Of a stretch of 64,000 nucleotides of DNA, positions 33,416-44,890 are shown one piece after another; within the stretch, counting starts at the first letter, position 1, and every line of letters starts with the position of its first letter. Origin of the DNA: Steromphala cineraria (taxonomy: Eukaryota > Mollusca > Gastropoda > Trochida > Trochidae); assembly GCA_916613615.1 (NCBI GenBank), contig OU744730.1, positions 31,530,815-31,594,814 on the forward strand, read 5' to 3'. Both the position numbers and the translations under genes were made by a program. Below the pieces are notes generated by a model. It was given only the letters and a program-made list of their open reading frames with translations, was not told where the DNA came from and searched no databases.

Positions 33416-34964
33416 CATGAAATGATTTTGTCTAGGATATTTATCACGAAAAATCCGCCAGAAATAGGCCTATTTCTCAATTTACAAAATGTGTTATCTC
33501 AACTCTGGATAGAAAAAGAACATTTGTGTGTATAGTCGTATATGACTCTGAACTTTTGCATCTTATAAACAATGAATTAGTCAGGGACAACCCGGCATCA
33601 TTCTAATGACAATGAAAACTTAGCAAATCTCATGATAACGGCATGACAGATAGGCGACTTCTGATGACCATGTTTGTAGGTTATTTTCTGAATACTTTTG
33701 GAGTATTTCTGTTGGACGTCACGGGTATCAGTAAAGAGCCTAATCCAGTGCTACCTATGAAAACTACGTCATATTTGATAACGATAGTTGACAGGCAAGT
33801 TAGAGTACGTCCTACGAATTAGGTCACTTTTTATGAATTTGACATTTTTGTGATAAGTCACATTTGGAAACTCACAGCAGCTTGTAAAGTGATAAGATTT
33901 ATCATTTACAACAGGGCATGTGATGAAAGATATGCTTGAGGACTTGAAAGGATTCTTCTGTCTCTGTCGTGTAACCTCTTCAATCCAATCTGACATTAGT
34001 ACGTCTGGGAGTCTCTACAAAGGCATCAAAAAGTCTTAGACTTGTAAAGAAAAAATACCCTGCTGAATCAACCCTTCACATCGAACTGCACGTGAGGGGC
34101 CGTCTGTAAATTGTGATAATTCAATCTCGACGACTTTCGCAGCCCTTTTTTAACCACAAAGAACAGGTGTAAATCATAATCAGGAGATGTTTGTATACCA
34201 TTATAACACCTTAGTAAATTTCAGAATGTGGATGGTCTAAAAAGTATGGTTATATTGTTCAAGATGACATGGAACTGCATGAAAAATTCGTTTTTTAGTT
34301 GCTCTAGATATTATAAGATTAACTGCAGGTAACTATTTCATAATCTACGTGTACCTACATTTTGAAACTAACATGTCTGATTTCGTGGGAATTCATCATC
34401 TGATTTTACAGCAATTAGTCAAGAAATTGATGAATGTGTCTCCGATGACAACCTCAACCCTAATCTCACTGAATCAAACTGCCTTTCACTTACAATCATC
34501 TATGTCTAGACCGACCCAATTAAGATTACGGATTATACCATTATCCCCTTAATCATTCTATCGAGTGACAATAAACGCAAACTCATAACCTACAGAACAC
34601 AAGATCTGAATTAGATATTTCTCATGAAATTTAACTATGGTAAATACACTGTAGATAAACGCCATAATCATATAAATATTTGTTGTTTTGTCTTAGAATG
34701 TTCCTATTTGACTATATTTCTATTCTATGCGCAATATTGTCATAATGGAAAATGCCATTTCAAAAACGACATTGTGCTTATCGGGCCCCATTCTAATCTT
34801 GTTGGAGATTACTTCAGTTGATAACAGTGTTACAATTTCTGATTTCTTCAATATATTTTGCTTGTTTTAGGCAAATAATAGTGTATGTCGGCAGCATTTC
34901 AGCTGTATAAGATATGAATGTTGTGTTGTTGATGCAACATTTGAAACGAAAGGCAGACGAGAGG
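33416..34964 (+). pseudogene. Spacer plus array segments S1-S2-S3, copy 6
   Basis: The spacer (33,416-33,790) is followed by S1 (33,796-34,110), S2 (34,409-34,510) and S3 (34,565-34,930). S3 keeps a 65-codon plus frame (MKFNYGKYTVDKRHNHINIC; CHFKNDIVLIGPHSNLVG). In S1 the minus strand is also open for 75 codons (KNPFKSSSISFIT, CCEFPNVTYHKNVKF). No complete gene. Confidence 0.55.
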
Positions 34965-35312
34965 CATTCTCTCCCCAAAGAGGCCGATCAAGTCATGAAA
35001 TGTTGATATAGCCTCTGTTCTGTTACGCCGACTTTGTGGGATATAATGGGATATGCCTGATTGGAAACAATCAAAGTTGTTTGTGTCATCAGCGACGCTG
35101 TTCTAAAATCATCATTTCGGCTACTGAATCGTGGCAAAGGCATTGCGATACGAACCACCCTTTCCATGGGAGAAGCGCTGTCATTTGATAAAGAAATTCA
35201 AATGGATAGTGTTGCAATTTTTATCCGCCAGCGATTTCGGCGTAATAGAACAGAGGCTGTATCAACATATCATGACTTGATCTGCCTCTGTAGGGAGAGA
35301 ATGAGCGAGAGG
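34965..35312. mobile_element. 9-bp-TSD MITE, best-preserved long-TIR copy
   Basis: The element spans 34965-35303 (339 bp). The left TIR at 34965-35031 and right TIR at 35236-35303 are inverted copies of about 67 bp with few mismatches: CATTCTCTCCC, GATCAAGTCATGA, TGTTGATA, GCCTCTGTTCT and TTACGCCGA. The right target duplicate is AGCGAGAGG (35304-35312); the left one is degraded to GACGAGAGG. The interior of about 200 bp has no transposase. It is the best reference for the family. Confidence 0.85.
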
Positions 35313-35940
35313 ATATATTTTTGGTTTGCAAACATTGCCATCAGAACTAAATGTCCTTTAGATTTATCTGATATCTGTACAATATTAGAGTGGATGACCA
35401 AGAAGTCACTTGAGATGGTAACCTTTGATATAAACAGAAATAATCTATCCGTCAGGCATTTGGTATCCCAAGAGATTTATTTTTCATGGCTTTATGACTC
35501 CTAATGGCTTTTCTGGTCAGTGCTCGAATCATTTGTGTCAGTCTGTTTGATTTATTATAAATCGCTTCCAGAATATATTTATTGGCTTATTTTCTGTACG
35601 TGTCATGAGTTGTTTAAAAAGAAATATAATTTTTGTCGACAAACGAAAACGACACTTATAGTCCAAGTTAATAGACCAACGATTGACCATTTCCTGATCT
35701 GTCACATGAGAAAGCTTGGTTATTATCCTTCGTATATGAACATATTGAATTCTCATTTGCCATCACCAGATATGTTACTGATGTACTTGCTTAACAAAAC
35801 ACCAAAAGCAATTATCGTTATGTAATACAGGGTGTAATTGTGATTCCTTAAATATGATAGTGCTTTATTGCTTTTTTTTCAAATTCGAAGTTTGCTTAAA
35901 CTTTGAGCCTTTGTTATGTTTTAATCTTTCGAGACGAGTG
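35304..35940 (+). pseudogene. Most open copy of S4 with downstream extension
   Basis: One plus frame runs from inside the MITE to 35,825 with a single TAA at 35,502-35,504. It reads ERIYFWFANIAIRTKCPLD, CTILEWMTKKSLEMVTFD, HLVSQEIYFSWLYDS, stop, WLFWSVLESFVSVCLIYYKS, DHFLICHMRKLGYYPSYMN, and ends NKTPKAIIVM. The pattern IL-WM-KK-L-x-FD...LS..HLVSPE..LSWLYD loosely resembles the winged-helix part of COR/NACHT-type ATPases, but this is a weak motif-level guess. The TAA is shared by most copies, so it may be the original stop. Other copies lose the downstream frame. Confidence 0.4.
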
Positions 35941-36921
35941 TTAACATCAGTAAAGAGCCTCTTCAAAGACATCAAAAAGTCTTAAACTTTTAGAAAAAAA
36001 TACACTGCTGAATCAACTCTTCATATCAAACTGCATGTGGGAGGCCGTCAGTAAATTGTGATAATTCAAACCCAACGACTTACGCAGCCCTTTGTTTACC
36101 ATAAAGAAGCAAAGAGGCATAAGACAAGAAGATGCATGCTAAAACAATAATGTGGATATTTTACATTAATAAGTTAAGAAGTAAAGGTTGAATTGTTTAA
36201 GATAATATATAACTGCACGACAACGTTGTTTTTTTATTACAAGATATTAGAAGATTCACTGCAAATAACCATTTCATAATCTACGTGTATGTACATGTAC
36301 ATTTTGAAACTAAACTAACTTGTCTGATTTCGTGGGAATACATCATCTGATTTTACAGCAATTATTCAAGAAAAATATGAATGTGTCTCAGATGACAACC
36401 TCAACCCTAATCTCACTGAATCAAACTGACTTTCATTTACAATCATCTGTGTCTAGACCGACCCAATTAAGATTACGGATTATACCATTATCCCCTTAAT
36501 CATTATATCGAGTGACAATAAACTCAAATTAATAACCTACAGAACACAAGATCTGAATTAGATATTTCTCATGAAATTTAACTATGGTAAATACACTGTA
36601 GATAAACGCCATAATCATATAAATATGTGTTGTTTTGTCTTAGAATGTTTCTATTTGACTATATTACTATTCTATGCGCAATATTGTCATAATGGAAAAT
36701 GCCATTTCACAAACGTCATTGTGCTTATCGGACCCCATACTAATCTTGTTGGAGTTTACTTCAGTTGATTTCAGTGTTTCAATTTCTGATTTCTTCAATA
36801 TAATTTGCTTGTTTTAGGTAAATAATGAGTGTATGTCGGCAGCATTTCAGCTGTATAAGATATGAATGTTGTATTGTTGATGCAACATTTGAAACAAATG
36901 CAACATTTGAAACGAAAGGCA
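35941..36921 (+). pseudogene. Array segments S1 (truncated)-S2-S3, copy 7
   Basis: S1 starts late, at AAAGAGCCTCTTCAAAGACATC (about 35,953), having lost the LEDLKGF part. S2 is at 36,356-36,450 (QEKYECVSDDNLNPNLTES). S3 at 36,500-36,900 keeps a 65-codon frame (MKFNYGKYTVDKRHNHINMC). A local 17-18 bp duplication (ATGCAACATTTGAAAC) occurs near 36,880-36,912. Confidence 0.5.
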
Positions 36922-37297
36922 GACGAGAGGCATTCTCTTCTTAAAAAAGGCAGATCAAGTCATGAAATGTTGATACACCCTCTGTTCTATTTCGCCGATT
37001 TTGTTGGATGGAATGGGAGATGCCTGATTAGAGGCAATCACAGTTAGTTGTGCAATCAGCTATGCTGTTCTTAAATAATCATTTTGGCTACTGAATCATG
37101 GAAAGGGCATTGTGATATGAACCACCCTTTCCATGCGAGAAACGCTGTCATTTGATAAAGAATTCAATGGATTGTGTTGCAATTTTTTTCCGCCAGGGGA
37201 AACTGCCCGAACCCACAGATTTGGGAATAATAGAACAGAGGCTCTATCTACATGTCATGACTTGATCTGCTTCTGTTGGGACAGAATGAGCGAGAGG
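36922..37297. mobile_element. 9-bp-TSD MITE, copy 5
   Basis: The element spans 36931-37288. The left TIR is long but eroded (CATTCTCTTCTTAAAAAAGG). The right end, GGGACAGAATG, is followed by AGCGAGAGG (37289-37297). The left target duplicate is degraded to GACGAGAGG. It carries an 89-codon frame that runs from the interior into S4 and is not a gene. Confidence 0.8.
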
Positions 37298-37654
37298 ATA
37301 TATTATTCGTCTGCAAACATTGCCATCAGAACTAAATGTTCTTTAGATTTATCTGATAACTGTACAATATTAGAGTGGATGACCAAGAAATCATATATCT
37401 AGACCGACCCAATTAAGATTCCTGATTATACCATTATCCCCTAAATCATCCTATCGAGTGACAATAACCTCTAACTAATAACATACATTCACAACATACA
37501 GAACACAAGATCTGAATTAGATATTTCTCATGAAATTAAACAATGGTAAATACATTGCAGATAAACGTCATCATCATATAACTATTTGTTGTTTTGTCTT
37601 AGAATGTTCCTATTTGACTATATTACTATTCTATGTGCAATATTGTCATAATGG
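37298..37654 (+). pseudogene. Fused S4 fragment, S2 tail and S3, copy 8
   Basis: S4 is cut after ATGACCAAGAAATCA (37,394) and joined directly to the end of S2 (TATATCTAGACCGACC). An internal deletion or unequal exchange has therefore removed everything from mid-S4 to late S2. S3 follows until the 1.46-kb insertion at 37,655. Confidence 0.6.
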
Positions 37655-39122
37655 TAGCATGTCCAGGCCATTTTTTTTAGAAATATAAATTAATGATTTT
37701 CTTTGTATATCTACGTTCGAATATACCTCAGAAATGCAAAACACTTTACTTTTTGGAAATTTGGTCACTGGGGAAACAAATATAGCCCTTTCGTTACACC
37801 TTCAGGCCACGCCCACTTTTTTGTCTCAGTTCATTTTTTGAGAAAACATGTCTAAGGTCCATAATTTTTCCATATGGTTGAAAATGTTTGAAGTAAAAAA
37901 TGTATAAATATAATAGAGTACCATTTTCTTAAGTAAAGGTGTCCAATTGCCCACAGATAAGAAAAATAATTTGTTGATTACCAAAATGTGAGGTACAATG
38001 CAAATCGATTTTGTATAATTTGATATTTTTACTAATGTCTTTATATATTCATTACACCTATCATTGTTATACAGTTTTCTCAGAGGTCTTTGCTTTTGTT
38101 ATTTATTAACACAATTTTAACAATTAAATTAGGATATTTTGGATTAGGATAATATAAAAAAAGATTAAAGAATCAACATGTCAAAGAAACTAAAATACTG
38201 TTGAAGATCAGAGAATAATTTTGATTTCTTCAATCACCAAGGAATATCATTCAATTCCATTTTTCTCCTCACATAATTATAAATGAAATGTCAGGCCATG
38301 CATTGACAACCCCTCATTCAACCACCATCCCAAATCACTTATGATTATGTTCTGACTTCATATATTTTTGTATGATGACATGCAAACTCATTGATTGAAA
38401 ATCATATATCTACTTTCAGAGAATTAATATAGTTCCATAATTTTGTCAAACATTACACATTTAACAATAATGACGTCCGTGTTACATGAATGAACCTTAT
38501 AAACATCATAGCTTACTTTATGTCAGTGTCTCAGTACATTATTTTAAAAAAATAAATCTTTACATGTAATAATCCATTGAAAGCTCGGCTACATGAAAGG
38601 AAAATACATTCATAAACATTTTGATGAATATTTCACAGTGATACAGTGTGTTATTATGCAAATAAAACATTTAATTTAAGTTTATTTTGAGTACGTGACA
38701 GAGTTATGTGCCCTTTGTGTCAAGACCCCAGTGGTGTTTATAAGGACATTTCACATATATTCCGTGCTTCTAAAAACAATTAACTGGTCCAAAAATGTTC
38801 CTAAGTCAATCATCTTCAATATAAATGTATTCAAAATGCTGCCATTTACCTTATTAAGTATTTTCAGGATCTTTAAAAAATCAAAATGAGTGAGAAATAA
38901 ACTACTGAACTGAAAATTATGTTGATTTCGATGGCAGCTGCTCTAAAGTATAACTGACAGGGACCAGTCCTTAAGCTTGTTTTAACTCTCAGTGCCATAG
39001 CAAATGAACCAGAGCCCGTAAAACAAGGGTCCCTCCCTCAGAAAAACATGGACCGGGTTTTAGATTGTTAAGTAAGAGTTACTTCCCTTGGAAATCACTC
39101 AGCCTGGACATGCTAATAATGG
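37648..39122. mobile_element. 1,461-bp non-autonomous DNA transposon, 14-bp TIRs, 7-bp TSD
   Basis: The element spans 37655-39115 with perfect 14-bp terminal inverted repeats TAGCATGTCCAGGC / GCCTGGACATGCTA. The flanking 7-bp direct repeat is ATAATGG (37648-37654, 39116-39122). Array paralogs at about 20,110, 25,908, 31,223, 34,741 and 36,690 read CATAATGGAAAA/GATGCC-like uninterrupted sequence, which confirms insertion and exact ends. The interior is very AT-rich with no frame over 64 codons and no transposase. A 7-bp TSD is unusual among well-known animal superfamilies; Dada elements make 6-7 bp and hAT usually 8 bp. It is present in only one array copy, so it arrived after amplification. 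Confidence 0.88.
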
Positions 39123-39331
39123 AAAATGCCATTTCAAAAACGACATTGTGCTTATCGGGCCCCATTCTAATCTTGTTGGAGGTAACTTCAGTTGATTTCA
39201 TTGTTACAATTTCTGATTTCTTCAATATATTTTGCTTGTTTTAAGTAAATAATGAGTGTATGTCAGCAGCATTTCAACTGTATAAGATATGAATGTTGTA
39301 TTGCTTATGCAACATTTGAAACGAAAGGCAG
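39116..39331 (+). pseudogene. Remainder of S3, copy 8
   Basis: This resumes the S3 segment after the transposon: AATGCCATTTCAAAAACGAC, TCTAATCTTGTTGGAGG, and ATTTTGCTTGTTTTAAGTAA, where the usual TTTTAGGTAA is changed to TTTTAAGTAA. It ends at the MITE target AGCGAGAGG. Confidence 0.5.
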
Positions 39332-39707
39332 AGCGAGAGGCATTCTCTCCCCAAAAAGGCAGATCAAGTCATGAAATGTTGATACACCCTCTGTTCTATT
39401 ACGCCTACTTTGTGGGATGGAATTGGAGATGCCTGATTGGAGGCAATCAAAGTTAGTTGTGCAATGAGCGATGCTGTTCTAAAATAATCATTTTGGCTAC
39501 TGAATCATGGCAAAGGCATTGCGATATGAACCACCCTTTCCATGCGAGAAGCGCTGTCATTTGATAAAGAAATTCAATGGATTGTGTTGCAATTTTTTTC
39601 CGCCAGGGGAAACTGCCCGAACCGACGGATTTCGGCATAATAGAACAGAGGCTCTATCTACATTTTATAACTTGATCTGCCTCTGTAGGGAGAGAATTAG
39701 CGAGAGG
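39332..39707. mobile_element. 9-bp-TSD MITE, copy 6
   Basis: The element spans 39341-39698 with AGCGAGAGG on both sides (39332-39340, 39699-39707). Both TIRs are long: the left is CATTCTCTCCCC to TTCTATTACGCC, the right TTTCGGCATAATAGAACAG to AGGGAGAGAATT. A 130-codon plus frame begins in the interior and continues into S4; it is a fusion of MITE and S4 and not a gene. Confidence 0.85.
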
Positions 39708-42700
39708 ATATATTTTTGGTTTGCAAACATTGCCATCAGAACTAAATGTCCTTTAGATTTGTCTGATATCTGTACAATATTAGAGTGGATGACCAAGAAA
39801 TCACAAGGGATGGTAACCTTTGATAAAAACAGAAATAATCTCTCCGTCAGTCATTTGGTATCCCCGGAGGTTTATTTGTCATGGCTTTATGATCCCTAAT
39901 GGCTTTTCTGGTCAGTACTCGAATCATTTGTGTCATTCTGTTTGATTGATGATAAATCGCTTCCAGAATATATAAATGGGTTTATTATGTGTACGTGTCA
40001 TGAGTTGTTCATAATGGAAACATAGTTTTTGTCGACAAACATGTATAAAAATTATAACACTCGCTAGATGAATATTCAATGTACAACAAGAACACATTTT
40101 TAGATAACCCATACTGGTTGAAAATGGCTTGAATGACTTGTGATTTGTCTCGATACAACCGTTCACAGACTTGTGTTTTTAGAAGCTATGGTTATTGACT
40201 TTATTCAATATTAGACATTTTGCATTGATCACTCTTGAGTGAAAGTGGAACAGGATTAAATTCTGAATACATCATTATCTCTGAATATTTCTGGGGGCAT
40301 TTATAAGTGACTCTGACTTTCCTGAAATCGCATCAGCTGCCTGACACATCTAGTCTGAGGTAATGCTTGTCATAGTGATGATTTAACATATATAGTATGT
40401 AGTATTACGAAAATTGGGCTGTTATTAGCTTTATTGTAGAAAGAGACAAGTTGAAGAAGAGCCGAATACAAAACTATGGGCTTGTTATATTACGATTGAG
40501 GCTTACTAATTCATCCACTTATTCCCTTAAATTCTCTTATCATATAGATTATTTTCATATTTGTTTTTAGGAATTAATGGTTCTATTGAAAATGTTGCTA
40601 TAGTTGGCAATGTCACCCACCTGATGTCAAAAGTGGCTTTCCTAAAATGCACATTTCATTATAAATCTATTTTGATTTAACATTAATAATCATTTAGATA
40701 AGATAAACATTTAAAAAACCTTTACCAATTCAAATAGTGCCCAAGCGGAGCTTTACACACTTACTCACTTACACATGATTTATTTCAACTGAATTATTCT
40801 GTTATCGTGAAATGGTCTTTCAACAGTTTATTTTAAAAGTAAAAACTGAAAAACTAATTTCCATCTCAGCAAACAAAGTGCGCCACTTTCCCCTCTATGA
40901 GATAGAAATGTCAATCAACAAAAACAGTAATGAATCTTTAATCATTGATCCTATTAATTCTTTGAAAATCTGTCTTGTGCCCTCAAAAATCCTGTCCTTG
41001 GGCTCAGACTAGATTTACGTTGTTCCGTACACAAGTGAACTAATGATGTTGCGAACGTGCATACAAGAGTTAGTTTATTGCAGAAATGGATCCCTTCCCT
41101 TAAATGTTGCTTCAGGGTAAGATTTATCTATGTAAGTGCTGTGAATTTGATTAGATGGCCAGGTCTTCCTCATATAGACCAGTATTCTGCAACATACTTT
41201 AACTATTTGAGAGGACTTTCTCTCTATAAAGGCAATACAGTAACTTTAAGTGAAACTATAACTTTCGATGAAAGAGTTGTTAAGTAATATGTCTTTATAA
41301 TATGACTGGACATGCAAGATTCCAGTTATGCTGTGATTCCTATATAATGCTGGTCACGAATAAGGTTATAGTGTATTTGAACTTTGTAGATGATAATGAT
41401 GGACAGAAGTGGGTCATTTTTTCAAATACTGAGAGCTCTGCTCAAAGGGGCTTGGTTTACCTCCATCATTTGATATCATTCTATGCCACATCTTTTACCA
41501 TCTCAACATCCGGGGGATCATACAACACGTGCAGTCATGTGACGCACCGAGTTCATGTCACTCTCAATCCTTATGAGGCTTTTGGATAGAGTTTTGTTTG
41601 ATCTGTAGTGCAAATTTTCTCTTGTCGTCGTTTTGAGTTATGAGTTCGCTTTCTGTACGTGGAAAGTTGTGCATCTTTTTAAGATAGAAATGTCAATGAG
41701 ACATAATTTACTTTTTGTAAAGTTGTTAATTTACTTGTTATTTTGTATTTGAGACAGAATGTGGTATATAATCTTAAACGTCTGGATAAATACATAATAA
41801 ATATGATATCCTCAAATAAGAATGTGGGTGTCATGAAATATAATGAGCTTGAAAACAAACCATTTACAAATTATTTTTGTAATTTGTATCTCATTTATAC
41901 GCATTACATTAAAACCGGCTGGGCTTCAAATTTTTCAAACTTTTTAGCGAGTATATCATATCATATGAAGCACGAGAGTCATTAATATGTTAAAAATGCG
42001 ACATCAAAATGTTAATGTTGCATATAAAACATGAAGATAATATGAAGAATATGCATGCACAAGAAATGTATGATGACTTTTGGAGTCTTACCAATCAGAC
42101 AGAAACTCCATAAAACAAAATTCACCAACGAATAACTCATTAATAATGTAATGTGCTTACTACTTTTTAGAGTTTAGAAATATTTTCGATAAAATCTTTT
42201 TAAATCGTAAACTCCTGTTTGCCAAATATCGACAGATTTAATGAGGGTGCAGTGCAGTGCAGTTCCTCCTTTTCGGTCAAACATCTGCGAGCCTTCACGA
42301 TTTGCACGTGCCTTTTAGGTGTTCATGTCCGATTCAGCTGGCTGTCACTATGAGCAGGTTGATTATCGTAACATATTGTTGTCACGTATTAAACCAATGA
42401 GTTCATGTATGTTGTCGTCAATCCATAATCATAACTAGTCATAAGCCACGTTTTAAGTGTTTAAACATAATACACTAATGAACCAATTCAACTAACATCG
42501 TAAGAAATCGACATGTTTTATTGCATAAATGCATGTCTCTTATTCAAAACCTGTATCATTCATTTTTCTGACAAATTTAATCATTTTCAAACAAAACCAG
42601 CAATATTTTCACAGGAAATAAGGATAACTGGCGGTTAATTTGTCAATGTTCGGTGACGAATGGATTTTCTTGGCTGTGAACATATATTCAGTGTCACTAT

Positions 42701-43500
42701 CTGTGCTTGATAAATGATAAATCGTTCACCAACAAAGCAGAAAGCTTGTCAAAATAATTGAAGAAGTAAGTTGAAGTAGAAGTTTCAAGAGTAATTCACT
42801 TATATCACGGCTGCTTGTAGTATAACAGGGAGAAAACCCACAACACAACTGAAGCTTTGCATTATGGTGAAACCTGCGAGCATTTGCTGGAACTAGCGGA
42901 TCATGCGAGGTCTTGCGCTGAAATTAAGTGAAGCCGAACGCGATTTTGTCTGGGATATTAATCTTTCATTAAAAATTTAGCAGAAATAAACCTATTTCTT
43001 AGCATATAGTAGACATTTTATAATCATGTTTGCAGGTTATTTTCTGACGATTCTAGGAGTACTCCGTTTAAACATCGCGTATTTATCGATTCATAAATAA
43101 TACCAATAGTCCAAGTTAATAGACAAAGGGTAAATCATTTTCCTGATCTGGCACATAAAAAAACTTGGATTATTGTTGTGCGTATACATGAACATATCTA
43201 ATTCACAAGATACGTTTTAAAGGTAGTTGCTGAGTAGAACACCAAACTCAATTATCTATATGAAAGCTGGTGTAATTCATGGGAAAATCGTGCATTCATA
43301 AATATGGGAATACTTTTATCGCAAGATATGTTTCAATAATCAAAATCAAGGTTTGCTAAAATTTGAGTCTTTGTCATTTTGTAACACTTCGAGACGAGTG
43401 TTAACATCAGCAAAGAGCCTATTTCAGTGCTGTCTATGAAAACTACGTCATATCTGATAGCTATAATTGACAGGCAATGTTACCTTAATTATAGCACTAA
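39708..43500 (+). repeat. Long array unit copy C
   Basis: Same order as A and B (S4, 77-codon minus frame at 39,933-40,166, CCTATTAATTCTTTG, CATGTGACGCACCG, CACGATTTGCACGTGCC, SINE fragment 42,797-42,951), with a few percent divergence. It lacks the 65-bp hairpin insert together with adjacent sequence (TTTCTTAG joined to CATATAGTAGACA near 43,000). A plus frame at 41,302-41,589 (FYATSFTISTSGGSYNTCSH; NPYEAFG) is open here but frameshifted in A and B by compensating single-base indels. It may be a relic exon. Confidence 0.75.
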
Positions 43501-43502
43501 TG

Positions 43503-44890
43503 ATGCTTTTAGAGCACGTCCTAAGAAATAGGCCTCTATCTACGAATTTTAGTGATAAGTCACAATTGGAAACTCACAGCAGCTCGTGAAGTGATAAAAT
43601 TAATCCTTAACAACACGGCACGTGAGGAAAGATATGCTTGAGGACTTGAAAGGATTCTTCTGTCTCTGTCTTTTACCACTTCAATCCAATCTGACATTAG
43701 CACGTCTGGGAGTCTCTTCAAGAAGTCTTAAACTGTTAGAGAAATTATTCCCTGCTGAATCAACCCTTCACATCTGCATGTGGGAGGGTGTCCGTAAATT
43801 GTGATATTTCAAACCCGACGACTTGTGCAGCCCATTGTGAACCATAAAGAATCAAAGACCGGGAGATGTTGGTATGCTATTATAAAACCGTAGGAAATTT
43901 ATGACTGTGGAAGTTCAAAAAAGCATGGTAAAATTGTTGAAGATAACATCAAGCTGCATGTCAATTTGTTTTCCGAGGGACTCTAGATATTATAAAATTA
44001 ACTGCAAATAACTATTCACTAATCAACTCGTATGTTCATTTTTAAACTTACATGTCCGTTTCCGCGGGAATTCATCATCTGGTTTTACAGCAATTAATAA
44101 AGAAATTGATGAATGTGTTTCCGATGACAACCTCAACCCTAATCTCACTGAATCAAACCGTCTTTTACTTACAATCATCTGTGTCTAGACCGACCCAATT
44201 AAGATTACTGATTATACCATTATCCCTTAAACCATCCTATCGAGTGACAATAACCTCAAACTAATAACATACATTCACAACACACAGAACACAATATCTG
44301 AATTAGATATTTCTCATGAAATTAATTATGGTAAATACACAGATAAACGCCATAATCATATAAGTATTTGTTGTTTGTCTAAGAATGTTCCTATTTGACT
44401 ATATTACTATTCTATGTGCAATATTGTCATAATGGAAAACGCCATTTCAAAAACGATATTGTGCTTATTGTACCCCTATCTAATCTTGTTAGAGTTGAAT
44501 TAAGTGTAACAATAAATCATAAACCATAGGCTTACGACGTATTTGTGTTTACTCCTCACAATATATTTTGGTTTGTTTACATCAAATAATGAGTTGATAT
44601 TGCAAGTAGTATTGCAGCTTTATAAAATGTGGTTGTTGCATTTTGGATGAAATAAAGGCAAAGCGAGGGGATTCGTTTGTTTGCAAACATTTGCCAACAA
44701 GATTTAGTTTGCCTTAGATTTGTCTGATAACTGTTCAATATTAGAGTGGATGACCAAGAGACGGTAACCTATGATAAAAACAGACATAATCTATCTGTCA
44801 GTCATTTGGTATCCCCAGAGATTCGTTTGTCATGGCGTTATGACTCCTAATGGCTTTTCTGGTCAGTGCTTGAATCATTTGTGTCATTAA
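43503..44890 (+). pseudogene. Array segments S1-S2-S3-S4, copy 9 (no MITE)
   Basis: S1 at 43,503-43,810 holds a 60-codon plus frame (MLEDLKGFFCLCLLPLQSN; SLKLLEKLFPAESTLHICM). S2 is at 44,087-44,190 (NKEIDECVSDDNLNPNL). S3 is at 44,250-44,640 and S4 at 44,690-44,890. The MITE site is empty (AGGCAAAGCGAGGGGATTCG at about 44,656-44,675). This block parallels 30.3-31.7 kb, and the whole 39.7-47 kb region repeats 26.4-33.8 kb at an offset of about 13.2 kb. Confidence 0.55.

Noticed and set aside
39507..39899. 130-codon plus frame (and 147 codons at 35,061-35,504)
   Set aside because: They start inside the MITE and cross its right TIR into S4, so they are fusions created by insertion. The MITE-derived part has no coding history.
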